Source of the DNA: Candidatus Sodalis pierantonius str. SOPE
GTDB lineage: Bacteria; Pseudomonadota; Gammaproteobacteria; Enterobacterales; Enterobacteriaceae
Reading direction: 5' to 3'
Assembly: GCF_000517405.1 (NCBI RefSeq)
Contig: NZ_CP006568.1
Coordinates: 372,001-436,000 of the forward strand
Length of the DNA stretch: 64,000 nucleotides
Positions within the stretch are counted from its first letter, which is position 1; every line of letters begins with the position of its first letter. Below the pieces are notes generated by a model that saw only the letters and a list, made by a program, of their open reading frames with translations, was not told the DNA's origin and did not search any database. A program made the translations under genes and the position numbers. Below are positions 18,160 to 27,634 of the stretch, piece after piece.

Positions 18160-19214
18160 GGCTTTGTTGAATAAATCGAACTTTTAGGTGACTGGCGGCT
18201 CTGATCACTACATTCGTTTCAACATCAGGTCCCCATGGCAAAGCAAAAGTTTAAAATTACCAACTGGCCCGCATATAACAATGCGCTCAGGCAGCGGGGG
18301 GACCTGACAGTATGGCTTGATGAGTCAGCCATTGCTGCATGGACTGAGAGTACACCACCTGAACATCGTGGCCGGCCGCTTCACTACACCGATATGGCCA
18401 TTACCACGGTTCTGATGATAAAGCGCGTGTTTAACCTTTCGCTCCGGGCGTTACAGGGTTTCGTTGACTCGATTTTTAAACTGATGGGGCTGTCGCTGCG
18501 CTGCCCAGATTACTCTCTGGTCAGCCGGCGAGCAAAAACCGTCGACATCAGCATAAAAACGCCAACCCGCGGCGAAATCTCACACCTGGTCATCGATGGC
18601 ACCGGCCTGAAAGTCTTCGGCGAAGGCGAATGGAAAGTCAGGCAGCATGGGGCTGAGAGGCGCAGAGTATGGCGCAAGCTTCATCTGGCAGTAGATAGCG
18701 TGACACATGAAATTATCTGTGCCGATTTATCGCTAAGCGGTACGACAGATGCGCAGGCGCTGCCCGGGCTGATTAACCAAACCCACCGGAAAATCAGGGA
18801 AGCGTCGGCTGACAGTGCTTACGATACGCGTTACTGTCATGATGCTCTGCTGAGGAAAAAAATAAAGCCTCTTATCCCACCGCGAAGTGGTGCGCAATAT
18901 TGGCCAGCTCGATACCATGAGCGTAACCATGCGGTGGCAAATCAGCATCTGAGCGGCAATAACGATACCTGGAAAAAGAAAGTAGGTTATCACCGGCGTT
19001 CACTGGCTGAAACGGCCATGTTCCGGTTTAAAACACTTCTGGGTGGTCATCTGAGTCTGCATGACTATGACGCGCAGGTAGGTGAGGCTATGGCAATGGT
19101 CAAAGCGCTTAACCGGATCACGCTGTTAGGAATGCCAAACAGCGTCCGCATCATGTAACAATCGCTCTGATAGGGAGGAAGTCGTCACAAATTTCGGATT
19201 TATTCAACACAGCG
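18160..19214 (+). mobile_element. IS5-4, IS5/IS903 group, no target duplication
   Basis: A 1,055-bp element in plus orientation. Left flank TGTTACGGG is fliD; right flank GGTAATACT is unrelated. Its right terminal repeat carries a base change (CAACACAGCG instead of CAACAAAGCG). Sequence from within fliD to beyond fliT is missing at this junction. Confidence 0.93.
18235..19158 (+). CDS. IS5-family transposase (IS5-4), intact
   Basis: 307 residues, DDE triad present. Variants GLKVFGEG and DSVTHE, as in IS5-3 and IS5-8, suggest these three share a recent ancestor. Confidence 0.93.
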   Translation: MAKQKFKITNWPAYNNALRQRGDLTVWLDESAIAAWTESTPPEHRGRPLHYTDMAITTVLMIKRVFNLSLRALQGFVDSIFKLMGLSLRCPDYSLVSRRAKTVDISIKTPTRGEISHLVIDGTGLKVFGEGEWKVRQHGAERRRVWRKLHLAVDSVTHEIICADLSLSGTTDAQALPGLINQTHRKIREASADSAYDTRYCHDALLRKKIKPLIPPRSGAQYWPARYHERNHAVANQHLSGNNDTWKKKVGYHRRSLAETAMFRFKTLLGGHLSLHDYDAQVGEAMAMVKALNRITLLGMPNSVRIM

Positions 19215-19440
19215 GGTAATACTCCCCTCCTTGGCGACCTCCGCATTTTCCGCAACCTCTGCATTGGCGTTGACGGCGGCCGTGACGGAGTGAATCGCCG
19301 CAACGTCGGCGTAGTTCATAACGCCGGCATTAGCCGTCGCATTCATGATCCCTAGCGTCGGCCATGACCTTCGCGTTATTCGCGACACCGCCTTGAACCA
19401 AAATGCCAGATGCCAGATGCCAGATGCCAGATGCCGAATT
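19215..19440 (-). pseudogene. Possible fragment of an NAxV-repeat (beta-helix-like) protein
   Basis: Not confidently recognised. On the minus strand two frames read with a hexapeptide-like rhythm: GGVANNAKVMADAR, then, one frame over, NATANAGVMNYADV and NANAEVAENAEVAKEGSI. This recalls left-handed beta-helix proteins built of NAxVxG repeats. It is cut by IS5-4 on one side and has no start. It could instead be low-complexity coincidence. Confidence 0.3.
19403..19436. repeat. Heptanucleotide tandem repeat (ATGCCAG x ~4.9)
   Basis: Four exact copies of ATGCCAG (19403-19430) plus ATGCCG, immediately next to the fliE stop codon (19441-19443). The unit length of 7 would shift the frame if it lay in a gene; here it is intergenic. 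Confidence 0.95.
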
Positions 19441-19539
19441 CTAGATCGCCATATTCATCACTTCCTGATAGGCATTGATCAATTTATTATTGACCTGAAT
19501 TCCCAAATGCAGCGCCAGCGACGCCTTCTGCATTTCCAC

Positions 19540-20595
19540 CGCTTTGTTGAATAAATCCGAAATTTGTGACGACTTCCTCCCTATCAGGGCGATTGTTACA
19601 TGATGCGGACGCTGTTTGGCATTCCTAACAGTGTGATCCGGTTAAGTGCTTTAACCATTGCCATTGCCTCACCTACCTGCGCGTCATAGTCATGCAGACT
19701 CAGATGACCACCCAAAAGTGTTTTAAACCGGAACATGGCCGTTTCAGCCAGTGAACGCCGGTGATAACCTACTTTCTTTTTCCAGGTATCGTTATTGCCG
19801 CTCAGATGCTGATTTGCCACCGCATGGTTACGCTCATGGTATCGAGCTGGCCAATATTGCGCACCACTTCGCGGTGGGATAAGCGGCTTTATTTTTTTCC
19901 TCAGCAGAGCATCATGACAGTAACGCGTATCGTAAGCACTGTCAGCCGACGCTTCCCTGATTTTCCGGTGGGTTTGGTTAATCAGCCCGGGCAGCGCCTG
20001 CGCATCTGTCGTACCACTTAGCGATAAATCGGCACAGATAATTTCATGTGTCGCGCTATCTACTGCCAGATGAAGCTTGCGCCATACTCTGCGCCTCTCA
20101 GCCCCATGCTGCCTGACTTTCCATTCGCCTTCGCCGAAGACTTTCAGGCCGGTGCCATCGATGACCAGGTGTGAGATTTCGCCGCGGGTTGGCGTTTTTA
20201 TGCTGATGTCGACGGTTTTTGCTCGTCGGCTGACCAGAGAGTAATCTGGGCAGCGCAGCGACAGCCCCATCAGTTTAAAAATCGCGTCAACGAAACCCTG
20301 TAACGCCCGGAGCGAAAGGTTAAACACGCGCTTTATCATCAGAACCGTGGTAATGGCCATATCGGTGTAATGAAGCGGCCGGCCACGATGTTCAGGTGGT
20401 GTACTCTCAGTCCATGCAGCAATGGCAGACTCATCAAGCCATACTGTCATGTCCCCCCGCTGCCTGAGCGCATTGTTGTATGCGGGCCAATTGGTGATTT
20501 TAAACTTTTGCTTTGCCATGGGGACCTGATGTTGAAACGAATGTAGTGATCAGAGCTGCCAGTCAACCTAAAAGTTCGATTTATTCAACAAAGCC
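19540..20595 (-). mobile_element. IS5-5, IS5/IS903 group, clean insertion in fliE
   Basis: A 1,056-bp element flanked by a perfect 9-bp duplication CATTTCCAC (19531-19539 and 20596-20604). Confidence 0.96.
19596..20519 (-). CDS. IS5-family transposase (IS5-5), intact
   Basis: 307 residues, DDE triad present. Variants GDMTVWLDE and VDAIFKLMG, both shared with the broken IS5-1 copy. Confidence 0.93.
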   Translation of the reverse strand: MAKQKFKITNWPAYNNALRQRGDMTVWLDESAIAAWTESTPPEHRGRPLHYTDMAITTVLMIKRVFNLSLRALQGFVDAIFKLMGLSLRCPDYSLVSRRAKTVDISIKTPTRGEISHLVIDGTGLKVFGEGEWKVRQHGAERRRVWRKLHLAVDSATHEIICADLSLSGTTDAQALPGLINQTHRKIREASADSAYDTRYCHDALLRKKIKPLIPPRSGAQYWPARYHERNHAVANQHLSGNNDTWKKKVGYHRRSLAETAMFRFKTLLGGHLSLHDYDAQVGEAMAMVKALNRITLLGMPNSVRIM

Positions 20596-21071
20596 CATTT
20601 CCACCATAACATCATTCAAAGCGATTCCCGGCACGCCTAATTCAAATTTCTCCGCCTTGCGCCGGGCATTTATTTGCATGCCGTTAATCTGTTTGATACT
20701 GCTATTCAATTCACTAATAAAGCCCGCACCGGCTACCGCCGGTGCGGAGAGCGTTATTGTGGTGCCCGCCGCCTGTTGTGCCGTCACCTTCATCATGGCC
20801 AAAACGGAATGGATGGCCTGGGTTGTCATATAACCTCCTCAAATACCTCACTTCAGCGACATTAGCACGGCAAGGCCGCGTTGAATGGCGAAATTAAGAA
20901 TAAAAGCGCATGCTTATTTGCCTATCAGGCGGGTCGCCCTGTGCCAAGATTGTCACCGATTGGGAAATTACGTCGTTGGGCTATGGAAAGCTATTCCCTA
21001 GTAATAAGCATTTTATTTCCTCACCCTACCATCATGATTCTTTGTTTTTAATTCTGCTTCAGGGATCCTGC

Positions 21072-22769
21072 ATGAATGCCTCGGCCATGGATATCAATGC
21101 TAAATCGGCAATAAGCCTGACCAACCTAATAGCGCGTTTTCGCGACCATCCGAAATATACGCTATTAGCGGCCGGCGCCGCGGGGATTGCGCTGGCTATT
21201 GTCCTGCTGTTGTGGGCCAGAACGCCGGATTATCGCATTTTGTATAGCAATATCAGCGACCAGGACGGCGGCGCCGTGGTCGCGGAACTGACCACGATGA
21301 ATATCCCCTACCGTTTTGCCGGCAACAGCGGCGCCATTATGGTGCCGAGCGACCGGGTCCACGAAACCCGGTTGCTGCTGGCGCAAAAGGGGTTGCCGAA
21401 GGGCGGCGCGCTGGGATTTGAACTGCTGGATCGCGAGAAATTCGGTATGAGCCAATTCAGCGAGCAGATCAATTATCAGCGGGCGCTGGAAGGCGAAATC
21501 GCCCGCACCATTGAAACGCTAAATCCGGTGAAATCGGCCAGGGTTCATATTGCGATGCCGAAACCCTCGCTGTTTGTGCGCGAACACAAGCCGGCCACCG
21601 CCTCGGTGACGTTGGCGTTGTATCCCGGGCGCGCGCTGGACGCCGGTCAAATTCAGGCCATTACCTGGTTGATATCCGGCACCGTGCCCGATTTACCCGC
21701 CGGAAATATTACCCTGGTAGACAGCCAGGGCCAATTACTTGCTCAACCGGGCAATGATGAGCTTAACCTCAGCACGACCCAGCTTGCCTATACCCGTGAA
21801 GTGGAGGGCGATTATCAGCGGCGCATCAGCGCGATACTTGCGCCGGTGATAGGCGCGGCCAACGTGCGCGCGGAGGTGACCGCCCAGTTGGACTTTACCG
21901 CGGTGGAGCAAACGGCGGAGCAGCATAAACCCAACGGACGCCCGGAGGAGATGGCAATCCGCAGCCAACAGTTAAACGCCAGCGATCAGATCGGTATTCA
22001 GGCGCCTGGCGGTGTACCGGGGGCGCTTAGCAATCAGCCCACTCCGCCGGCCACGGCGCCGATTGAATCCCCCGCCAACCCCGCCGCCGGCAAAAAGCCC
22101 GCCGCCAAGGACGGTGCCCCGGCGCCCGCCGCCATCGCGCAGCCGCCGCGCAGCAGCCAAAACGAAAAAACCATCAATTACGAAGTCGATCGCACGCTGA
22201 CCCACAGCCGTTTTCGTCCCGGCGTGCTTAAACGCCTGTCGGTGGCGGTGGTGGTTAACGACCGTAAGGACAGCGCCGGCAAGCCCGTACGGTTGACGCC
22301 GCAGGAAATGCAGGATGTGACCGCGCTGGTGCGCGAAGCCATGGGCTTTTCAAGCGAACGCGGCGATACGCTCAACATCGTCAATACCCGCTTTGTCGCC
22401 AATCAGGACATGCCGCCGTCGCTGCCGTTCTGGCAGGATCCCGGCCTACAGGCTATGGCGTTCAGCACGATGCGCTATGCGCTGGTGGCGCTGCTGTTCT
22501 GGCTGGCGTGGCGTAAAGGTTTCCGTCCGCTCTGGCAGCGGCAGCAGGAGATCGAGCGCGAGCGCATCCGGGCGCAGTACGAAGCCAACCTGCCGCGGGA
22601 TGAGCCACGCCCCGTTTCGCGCAGCGAGCTGGAGAAGGAGACGCGCGAAAAAGCCCGCCAGGCAATGGAGGACAGTATCCAGCAGTTGCGTGATATCGCC
22701 GCCGCCCGGCCACAGATGGTGGCGCGGATACTGCGTCAATGGATAACCCGCGAGCAACAACCATCATGA
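21072..22769 (+). CDS. fliF: Flagellar MS-ring protein FliF
   Basis: Forms the inner-membrane MS ring, the base on which the rotor and export gate assemble. The ATG at 21072 (MNASAMDINAKSAISLTN) gives 565 residues against 552 in E. coli; an upstream in-frame ATG at 20910 would add 54 residues with no counterpart. Transmembrane segment 1 lies around residues 30-50 (AAGAAGIALAIVLLLWA), followed by the ring-building YscJ/FliF domain (LYSNISDQDGGAVVAEL), a Pro/Ala-rich insert around 310-360, and transmembrane segment 2 near residue 460 (MRYALVALLFWLAW). The C-terminal FliG-binding tail is present (QQLRDIAAARPQMVARILRQWI). First gene of the fliF-R operon, intact. Confidence 0.96.
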   Translation: MNASAMDINAKSAISLTNLIARFRDHPKYTLLAAGAAGIALAIVLLLWARTPDYRILYSNISDQDGGAVVAELTTMNIPYRFAGNSGAIMVPSDRVHETRLLLAQKGLPKGGALGFELLDREKFGMSQFSEQINYQRALEGEIARTIETLNPVKSARVHIAMPKPSLFVREHKPATASVTLALYPGRALDAGQIQAITWLISGTVPDLPAGNITLVDSQGQLLAQPGNDELNLSTTQLAYTREVEGDYQRRISAILAPVIGAANVRAEVTAQLDFTAVEQTAEQHKPNGRPEEMAIRSQQLNASDQIGIQAPGGVPGALSNQPTPPATAPIESPANPAAGKKPAAKDGAPAPAAIAQPPRSSQNEKTINYEVDRTLTHSRFRPGVLKRLSVAVVVNDRKDSAGKPVRLTPQEMQDVTALVREAMGFSSERGDTLNIVNTRFVANQDMPPSLPFWQDPGLQAMAFSTMRYALVALLFWLAWRKGFRPLWQRQQEIERERIRAQYEANLPRDEPRPVSRSELEKETREKARQAMEDSIQQLRDIAAARPQMVARILRQWITREQQPS

Positions 22770-23755
22770 ATGCCATCGAAAAGAGCGCCATCGTCATGCT
22801 GACGCTGGGGGAAGAGACCGCCGCTGCCGTCTTTAAACATCTGCGTAAGCAGGAAGTGGAAGCAATAGGTAAAACCATAGCCTCGCTGGGGATTTACTCC
22901 CGCCAGCAGTTGACGAGCGTGCTTGAAGCGTTTCATTCCGATGCCGAGACGATGATAAGCCCGGATAAGGACTGTTACGACTACCTGCGCGCGGCCCTTA
23001 TCAGCGCGCTGGGGGAGGATCGCGCCCAGCTGCTGCTTGAAGAACTGCACATCACCGGCGCGGACGATGACAAAGGAATTGACGCGCTTAACGCAATGAA
23101 ACCGCAGGCGGTGACGGCGCTTATTCAAGCCGAACATCCGCAGGTGATCGCCGCCATTCTGGTACTGCTCAAGCGCAATCTGGCCGCCGAAATTCTCTCC
23201 GGTTTCGAGGAGACGCTGCGCAACGACATCCTGGTGCGTATCGCCACGCTGGACGGTCTGCAGCCGGCCGCGCTGCAAGAGCTCACTCTGGCCCTCAATG
23301 ATTTGCTGCGCGGCCAGCGCGGCCGGCAAGGCAATAAAGGCGGCGTTCGTCCGGCGGCGGAGATCCTTAATTATATGCAAAGCCGGCAGGAAGAAGCGGC
23401 AATCGATGCGGTACGCGCCCTCGACGAAAGCTTGGCGGAGAGAATCGTCGAGCACATGTTTACGTTCGATGATCTACAGGATCTGGACGACCGCAGCCTG
23501 CGGCGGATCCTGCAGGAGATCGACGCCGATATGCTCGTCATTGCCCTGAAAGGTTGTGCGCCGTCGCTGGTGGATAGGATCTTGGGCAATATGTCGCAGC
23601 GCCAGGCCGAGATATTGCGCGACGACCTTAGCCTCAGCGCGCCGGTGAAAGAGTCGCGGGTGGAAACCGAGCGTAAAGCGATCATGGCCGTGGTGCGCCG
23701 TCTGGCCGATGCCGATGAGATAGTCATCAATAAGGACGGGGAAAATTATGTCTGA
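22766..23755 (+). CDS. fliG: Flagellar motor switch protein FliG
   Basis: Rotor protein that bears the torque from MotA and links FliF to FliM. The ATG at 22766 overlaps the fliF TGA as ATGA and gives 329 residues (E. coli 331). The middle-domain EHPQVIAAILVLLKR carries the EHPQ motif, and the C-terminal torque helix reads DDLQDLDDRSLRRILQEID, including charged residues known to contact MotA. No damage is seen. Confidence 0.95.
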   Translation: MNAIEKSAIVMLTLGEETAAAVFKHLRKQEVEAIGKTIASLGIYSRQQLTSVLEAFHSDAETMISPDKDCYDYLRAALISALGEDRAQLLLEELHITGADDDKGIDALNAMKPQAVTALIQAEHPQVIAAILVLLKRNLAAEILSGFEETLRNDILVRIATLDGLQPAALQELTLALNDLLRGQRGRQGNKGGVRPAAEILNYMQSRQEEAAIDAVRALDESLAERIVEHMFTFDDLQDLDDRSLRRILQEIDADMLVIALKGCAPSLVDRILGNMSQRQAEILRDDLSLSAPVKESRVETERKAIMAVVRRLADADEIVINKDGENYV

Positions 23756-24461
23756 GCACGTCGAACAAACGCGCTGGCAACACTGGCTACCGGCGGATTT
23801 GTCCCTGGCGTTCGCCGATAGCCTCCCCGCGCCGCTACTGTCAGCGGACCACGATGAAAAAGCCTGGCAGGCGGAGCTGACGCTCCTGCGCACCCAGGCG
23901 GAACAGCGCGGGTTTAAGCAGGGCCAGCAGGAAGGCGAGCAGCAGGGCTACCGGCAAGGTTTTGACAAGGGGCGCAGCGACGGCTTTGAACAAGGGTTAC
24001 AGGATGCGCAAACCGAGCAGGAGCACATCACCGCACAGATGGCGGATTTCCTGAGCGAACTGAAGGCCACCCTGGCGGGGGTGGATGCGGTGATGCCGGC
24101 GCGGCTGATGCAAATTGCGCTGACGGCGGCCAGCAAAATCCTCGGCCAGTCGCCGGTGTGCGATAGCCGCGTGGTGCTGAGTACTATCCAACAACTGCTG
24201 CACGATCGGCCTCTGTTCGACGGTTGCCTGCGGCTTTATGTCCATCCCGACGATCTGCCATCGCTACAGAGTCATTTAGGCAGCACCTTGGAAAGCCAGG
24301 GCTGGCGGCTGCTGGCCGATGGGCAGCTGCTGCGCGGCGGCTGCCGGATTGTCGCCGAGGACGGCGAAGTGGACGCCACCCTGGAAACCCGCTGGCAGCA
24401 GCTGTGCCAGATGCTCAAGGAGGGCTTGTCGCATGACCGTGCAGCTGGAACGCTGGATTAA
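23748..24461 (+). CDS. fliH: Flagellar export ATPase regulator FliH
   Basis: Stator-like regulator of the FliI ATPase that tethers it to the C ring. 237 residues. The typical FliH glycine-repeat helix is clear at residues 55-84 (GFKQGQQEGEQQGYRQGF, DKGRSDGFEQG), followed by the V-ATPase subunit E-like C-terminal domain (LYVHPDDLPSLQ, LRGGCRIVAEDGEVDATLE). It overlaps fliG by 8 bases and fliI by 29. Confidence 0.93.
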   Translation: MSEHVEQTRWQHWLPADLSLAFADSLPAPLLSADHDEKAWQAELTLLRTQAEQRGFKQGQQEGEQQGYRQGFDKGRSDGFEQGLQDAQTEQEHITAQMADFLSELKATLAGVDAVMPARLMQIALTAASKILGQSPVCDSRVVLSTIQQLLHDRPLFDGCLRLYVHPDDLPSLQSHLGSTLESQGWRLLADGQLLRGGCRIVAEDGEVDATLETRWQQLCQMLKEGLSHDRAAGTLD

Positions 24462-25809
24462 CGCGATGGCGCGTCAGGAACGGATGATCACCACCCTGCC
24501 GGACTGCCGTCACTACGGGCGGCTAACGCGGGCGACAGGCATGGTGATGGAGGCGGTGGGGCTGCAATTGCCCCTCGGCGCCACTTGCCTTATCGAACGC
24601 TATACCGGCAAGGCGGTAAGTCAGGTCGAATGTGAGGTCGTCGGGTTCAAAGGCCGGCAGTTGTTTTTGATGCCGCTGGAGAATATGGAGGGCATTCTGC
24701 CCGGCGCCCGCGTGTATGCGCCGGGTTTGGTCAACGGCAACGTTCCCGCCCGCTTGCTTCCCCTGGGCCCGGCGCTGCTGGGCCGTGTCCTCTGCGGCGG
24801 CGGGCTGCCGCTGGACAATTTACCGCCGCCGGAAACCGGTTATCGCGCCTCACTCCACAGCCCGCCGCTTAATCCCTTATCGCGCAGCCCGATCACCGAG
24901 GTGCTCGATGTGGGAGTGCGCGCCATTAATGGCCTGCTGACGGTAGGCCGCGGGCAGCGTATGGGCCTATTCGCCGGCTCCGGCGTGGGCAAAAGCATGC
25001 TGCTCGGCATGATGACGCGCTATACCCAGGCCGATGTCATCGTCGTCGGCCTGATCGGCGAGCGCGGACGCGAGGTGAAGGACTTTATCGAAAATATTCT
25101 CGGCGAGGAGGGGATCGCCCGCGCGGTCATTATTGCCGCGCCGGCGGATGTGTCGCCGATGCTGCGTATGCAGGGCGCCGCTTATGCCACGCGCATCGCC
25201 GAGGATTTTCGCGATCGCGGCAAGCATGTGCTGCTCATTATGGATTCCTTGACACGCTATGCGATGGCCCAGCGCGAAATCGGCCTGGCCATCGGCGAGC
25301 CGCCGGCCACCAAAGGCTATCCGCCGTCGGTATTCGCCAAATTGCCCGCGCTGGTGGAGCGCGCCGGCAACGGCGCGGACGGCGGCGGCTCCATCACCGC
25401 TTTTTATACCGTATTGACGGAGGGCGATGACCAGCAAGATCCCATCGCCGACGCCGCCCGGGCCATTTTGGACGGTCACGTGGTGCTGTCCCGCCAGCTT
25501 GCCGAGGCGGGACATTATCCTGCCATCGACATTGAGGCCTCCATCAGCCGGGCGATGACCGCCTTGGTGGATACGCCTCATTTTCAACAGGTTCAGCAGG
25601 TAAAGCAGTGGCTCGCCAGCTATCAGCGCAATCGCGATCTCCTGTCGGTCGGCGCTTATGCCGCCGGCAGTGACCCGCTGCTCGATCAGGCGATTGCCCA
25701 CTATCCGCAATTGGAGAGCTATCTGCGCCAGGATGTATCGCAACGCTGCAATTACGCTCAATCCTGTCAACAGCTGTCCAGTATCTTCACTCCCCCTTCA
25801 ACCGCATAA
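24433..25809 (+). CDS. fliI: Flagellum-specific export ATPase FliI
   Basis: Hexameric ATPase of the type III export apparatus. The ATG at 24433 (MTVQLERWINAMARQERMI) gives 458 residues, matching E. coli (457). Walker A GSGVGKS lies near residue 183, Walker B VLLIMDSLTRYAM near 270, and the GERGREVKDFIE motif between them. Frame intact. Confidence 0.96.
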   Translation: MTVQLERWINAMARQERMITTLPDCRHYGRLTRATGMVMEAVGLQLPLGATCLIERYTGKAVSQVECEVVGFKGRQLFLMPLENMEGILPGARVYAPGLVNGNVPARLLPLGPALLGRVLCGGGLPLDNLPPPETGYRASLHSPPLNPLSRSPITEVLDVGVRAINGLLTVGRGQRMGLFAGSGVGKSMLLGMMTRYTQADVIVVGLIGERGREVKDFIENILGEEGIARAVIIAAPADVSPMLRMQGAAYATRIAEDFRDRGKHVLLIMDSLTRYAMAQREIGLAIGEPPATKGYPPSVFAKLPALVERAGNGADGGGSITAFYTVLTEGDDQQDPIADAARAILDGHVVLSRQLAEAGHYPAIDIEASISRAMTALVDTPHFQQVQQVKQWLASYQRNRDLLSVGAYAAGSDPLLDQAIAHYPQLESYLRQDVSQRCNYAQSCQQLSSIFTPPSTA

Positions 25810-25819
25810 GGAATCCTTC

Positions 25820-26266
25820 ATGACCAGTACATCGCCAATCGAAACCTTGAGGGAACATGCTGAACGGGCGCTGGAAGAAGCCCTGCTTCAGCTCGGCGCC
25901 TGCCGCAGAGCGCACGCCAGCGCCGTGGCGCAGCTGAATCAGCTGATGGATTACGAACAGGACTATCGCAAACAGCTCGAAGAGAATATGACCGGAACCG
26001 GTCTGAACGTTGATAAATGGATTAATTATCAGTCGTTTATCGCGTCGCTGTATAAAATTGTCGCCCACCACAGCCAGCAGGTGTCGGTGTTCCAATCGCG
26101 GGTCGATCTGGCGATGGCCCACTGGCAACAGAAAAAACAGCGGCTTAACGAGTTTGCAATTCTGAAAACGCGCTCCGATAACGCCCGTCAATTACGTGAA
26201 AGCCGCCGCAATCAAAAACAAATGGATGAGTTCGCTCTGCGGGCATCCTTGAAGGAGAGTGGAATC
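25820..26266 (+). CDS. fliJ: Flagellar export chaperone FliJ, open frame runs on into fliK
   Basis: Small coiled-coil protein of the export ATPase complex. The ATG at 25820 (MTSTSPIETLREHAERALEE) starts 149 codons ending QKQMDEFALRASLKESGI, which aligns over the full E. coli FliJ (147 residues). No stop codon follows: the frame continues directly into the fliK ATG at 26267, giving one 560-codon frame. The AAGGAG at 26251-26256 may still start fliK separately. The normal stop may have been lost by a point change or tiny indel. Confidence 0.88.
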
Positions 26267-27502
26267 ATGATACCCAACGCGAGCGCTGTTATCCGGGGCG
26301 GCGGGCAGCCTATCGCCGCGGCCCTCCCCGCCGAATTGCCCCAAAGCGAATTTGCCGACGCCTTGGAGCACTATCTCGCCGGTATCCGGCGTCAGGACGT
26401 GGGCGCCGACAGTACGGCGACAGATCCGAAGGCAACCCTGACACAGCGCTGCAAGGCTCTGACGGCCCTTATCCACCGGCGTCTGGCGGAGGGGGATAAC
26501 GCGCTGGACGATGACGAGCTGCAGCATTTACAGGCGCTGCTGGCGCAGTTGGCGCTGCAACAATGGCCCGCCGACGGGGATCCGGTGCTGGCGAAACTGG
26601 GCATTGCCTCCGTCCCGGCCCGTGATCAGCGCAACGGCGCCGGTCTGGCGCTGGCCGAGCCCCGCGCCGAGGTCGACGGACCGGCGCAAACCCCATCCGG
26701 CGCCGGCGGCGAGCGCGCAGTGGCGCCGTCCGCCCTTTCGGCCATCGCGCCGGAATTTACCGACGCTCAGAGCGCAGAGGTCCAGGGCAAGAAAGAGCAG
26801 CAGCCGCTGCTACTGGTGCCGTCGACCAAGCGCAACGCGAGCCGCGCGGAAAACACGCCACTCCGTCTTGACACCGTTAACCTTCAGTCGGTGGCCGCGC
26901 GCCTGCGCGGCGAAGCGTTGTCGCGCACGGCAACACCGGCAGACAAACTTGCCGCAACCGCGACGCCTACGTCGAGTGCGCCGCCGAGCGCGGGGCTGGA
27001 AGCCATCACCACCGACGCCCCTTCCCTGCGTACACCGGCACCGCCGCCGGCGCCCATAGCGCACCTGCGCCAACCGTTAGGCTCCCCGGCCTGGCAGCAA
27101 CAACTCGGTGAACACATCACGCTATTCAACCGTAACGGCATCTTTCACGCCCAGTTGCATCTGCATCCGCAGGAGTTGGGTGCGGTGAAAGTCAATTTGC
27201 GCCTGAATAAGGAGCAGTTGCAGGTGCATTTCGCTTCAGATAATCAGCAGGTGCGGGCAGTATTGGAAACCGCCATGACCCAATTGCGCACTTCACTGAC
27301 GGAAAACGGCATCGCTCTCGGCGATACCAGCGTCGGCACCGACGAATCCGGTCATGACGCCTCCGGTCATCAGCAGGACCGCGGCGACAGCCCCCAACAC
27401 GGGCAGGGGCGCAGGAAGTCGCTGTTCGTGGCGCACCGCAACGGCGGCGGCTCAGCCGGCCCCGGCGCGTGGTACCGCGACGGTATCGATATCTATGCCT
27501 GA
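26267..27502 (+). CDS. fliK: Flagellar hook-length control protein FliK
   Basis: Secreted ruler that sets hook length and switches export specificity. From the ATG at 26267 (MIPNASAVIRGGGQ) there are 411 residues: a Pro/Ala-rich, poorly conserved N-terminal ruler and a conserved C-terminal switch domain (LHLHPQELGAVKVNLRLN, QVRAVLETAMTQLRTSL). It ends DGIDIYA, like E. coli FliK (GVDIFA). AAGGAG lies 10 bases upstream. It is in frame with and downstream of fliJ with no stop between. Confidence 0.88.
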   Translation: MIPNASAVIRGGGQPIAAALPAELPQSEFADALEHYLAGIRRQDVGADSTATDPKATLTQRCKALTALIHRRLAEGDNALDDDELQHLQALLAQLALQQWPADGDPVLAKLGIASVPARDQRNGAGLALAEPRAEVDGPAQTPSGAGGERAVAPSALSAIAPEFTDAQSAEVQGKKEQQPLLLVPSTKRNASRAENTPLRLDTVNLQSVAARLRGEALSRTATPADKLAATATPTSSAPPSAGLEAITTDAPSLRTPAPPPAPIAHLRQPLGSPAWQQQLGEHITLFNRNGIFHAQLHLHPQELGAVKVNLRLNKEQLQVHFASDNQQVRAVLETAMTQLRTSLTENGIALGDTSVGTDESGHDASGHQQDRGDSPQHGQGRRKSLFVAHRNGGGSAGPGAWYRDGIDIYA

Positions 27503-27634
27503 AGGGGCAAAGTGCAGGCGTTTTAGACGTTTTTTTTCCCCTTCATTCGGGATGATTAACGGGATACTCAGTACTGCACTCGGCCGCAGACGCGCTGGCG
27601 AGGGAATAGATTTTGGCTACAGGGGCAAAAAGAC

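Larger units (their letters stand above)
19441..20829 (-). pseudogene. fliE: Flagellar hook-basal body complex protein FliE, split by IS5-5
   Basis: FliE links the MS ring to the proximal rod. The N-terminal piece 20829-20596 reads MTTQAIHSVLAMMKVTAQQAAG to EKFELGVPGIALNDVMVEMG. The C-terminal piece 19539-19441 reads VEMQKASLALHLGIQVNNKLINAYQEVMNMAI. Removing the IS and one 9-bp repeat restores an intact 107-residue FliE (E. coli 104), so the IS is the only lesion. fliE is divergent from fliF, as usual. Confidence 0.94.

Noticed and set aside
19403..19436. ATGCCAG array as a CRISPR or attachment site
   Set aside because: The units are contiguous 7-mers without spacers; a simple tandem repeat.
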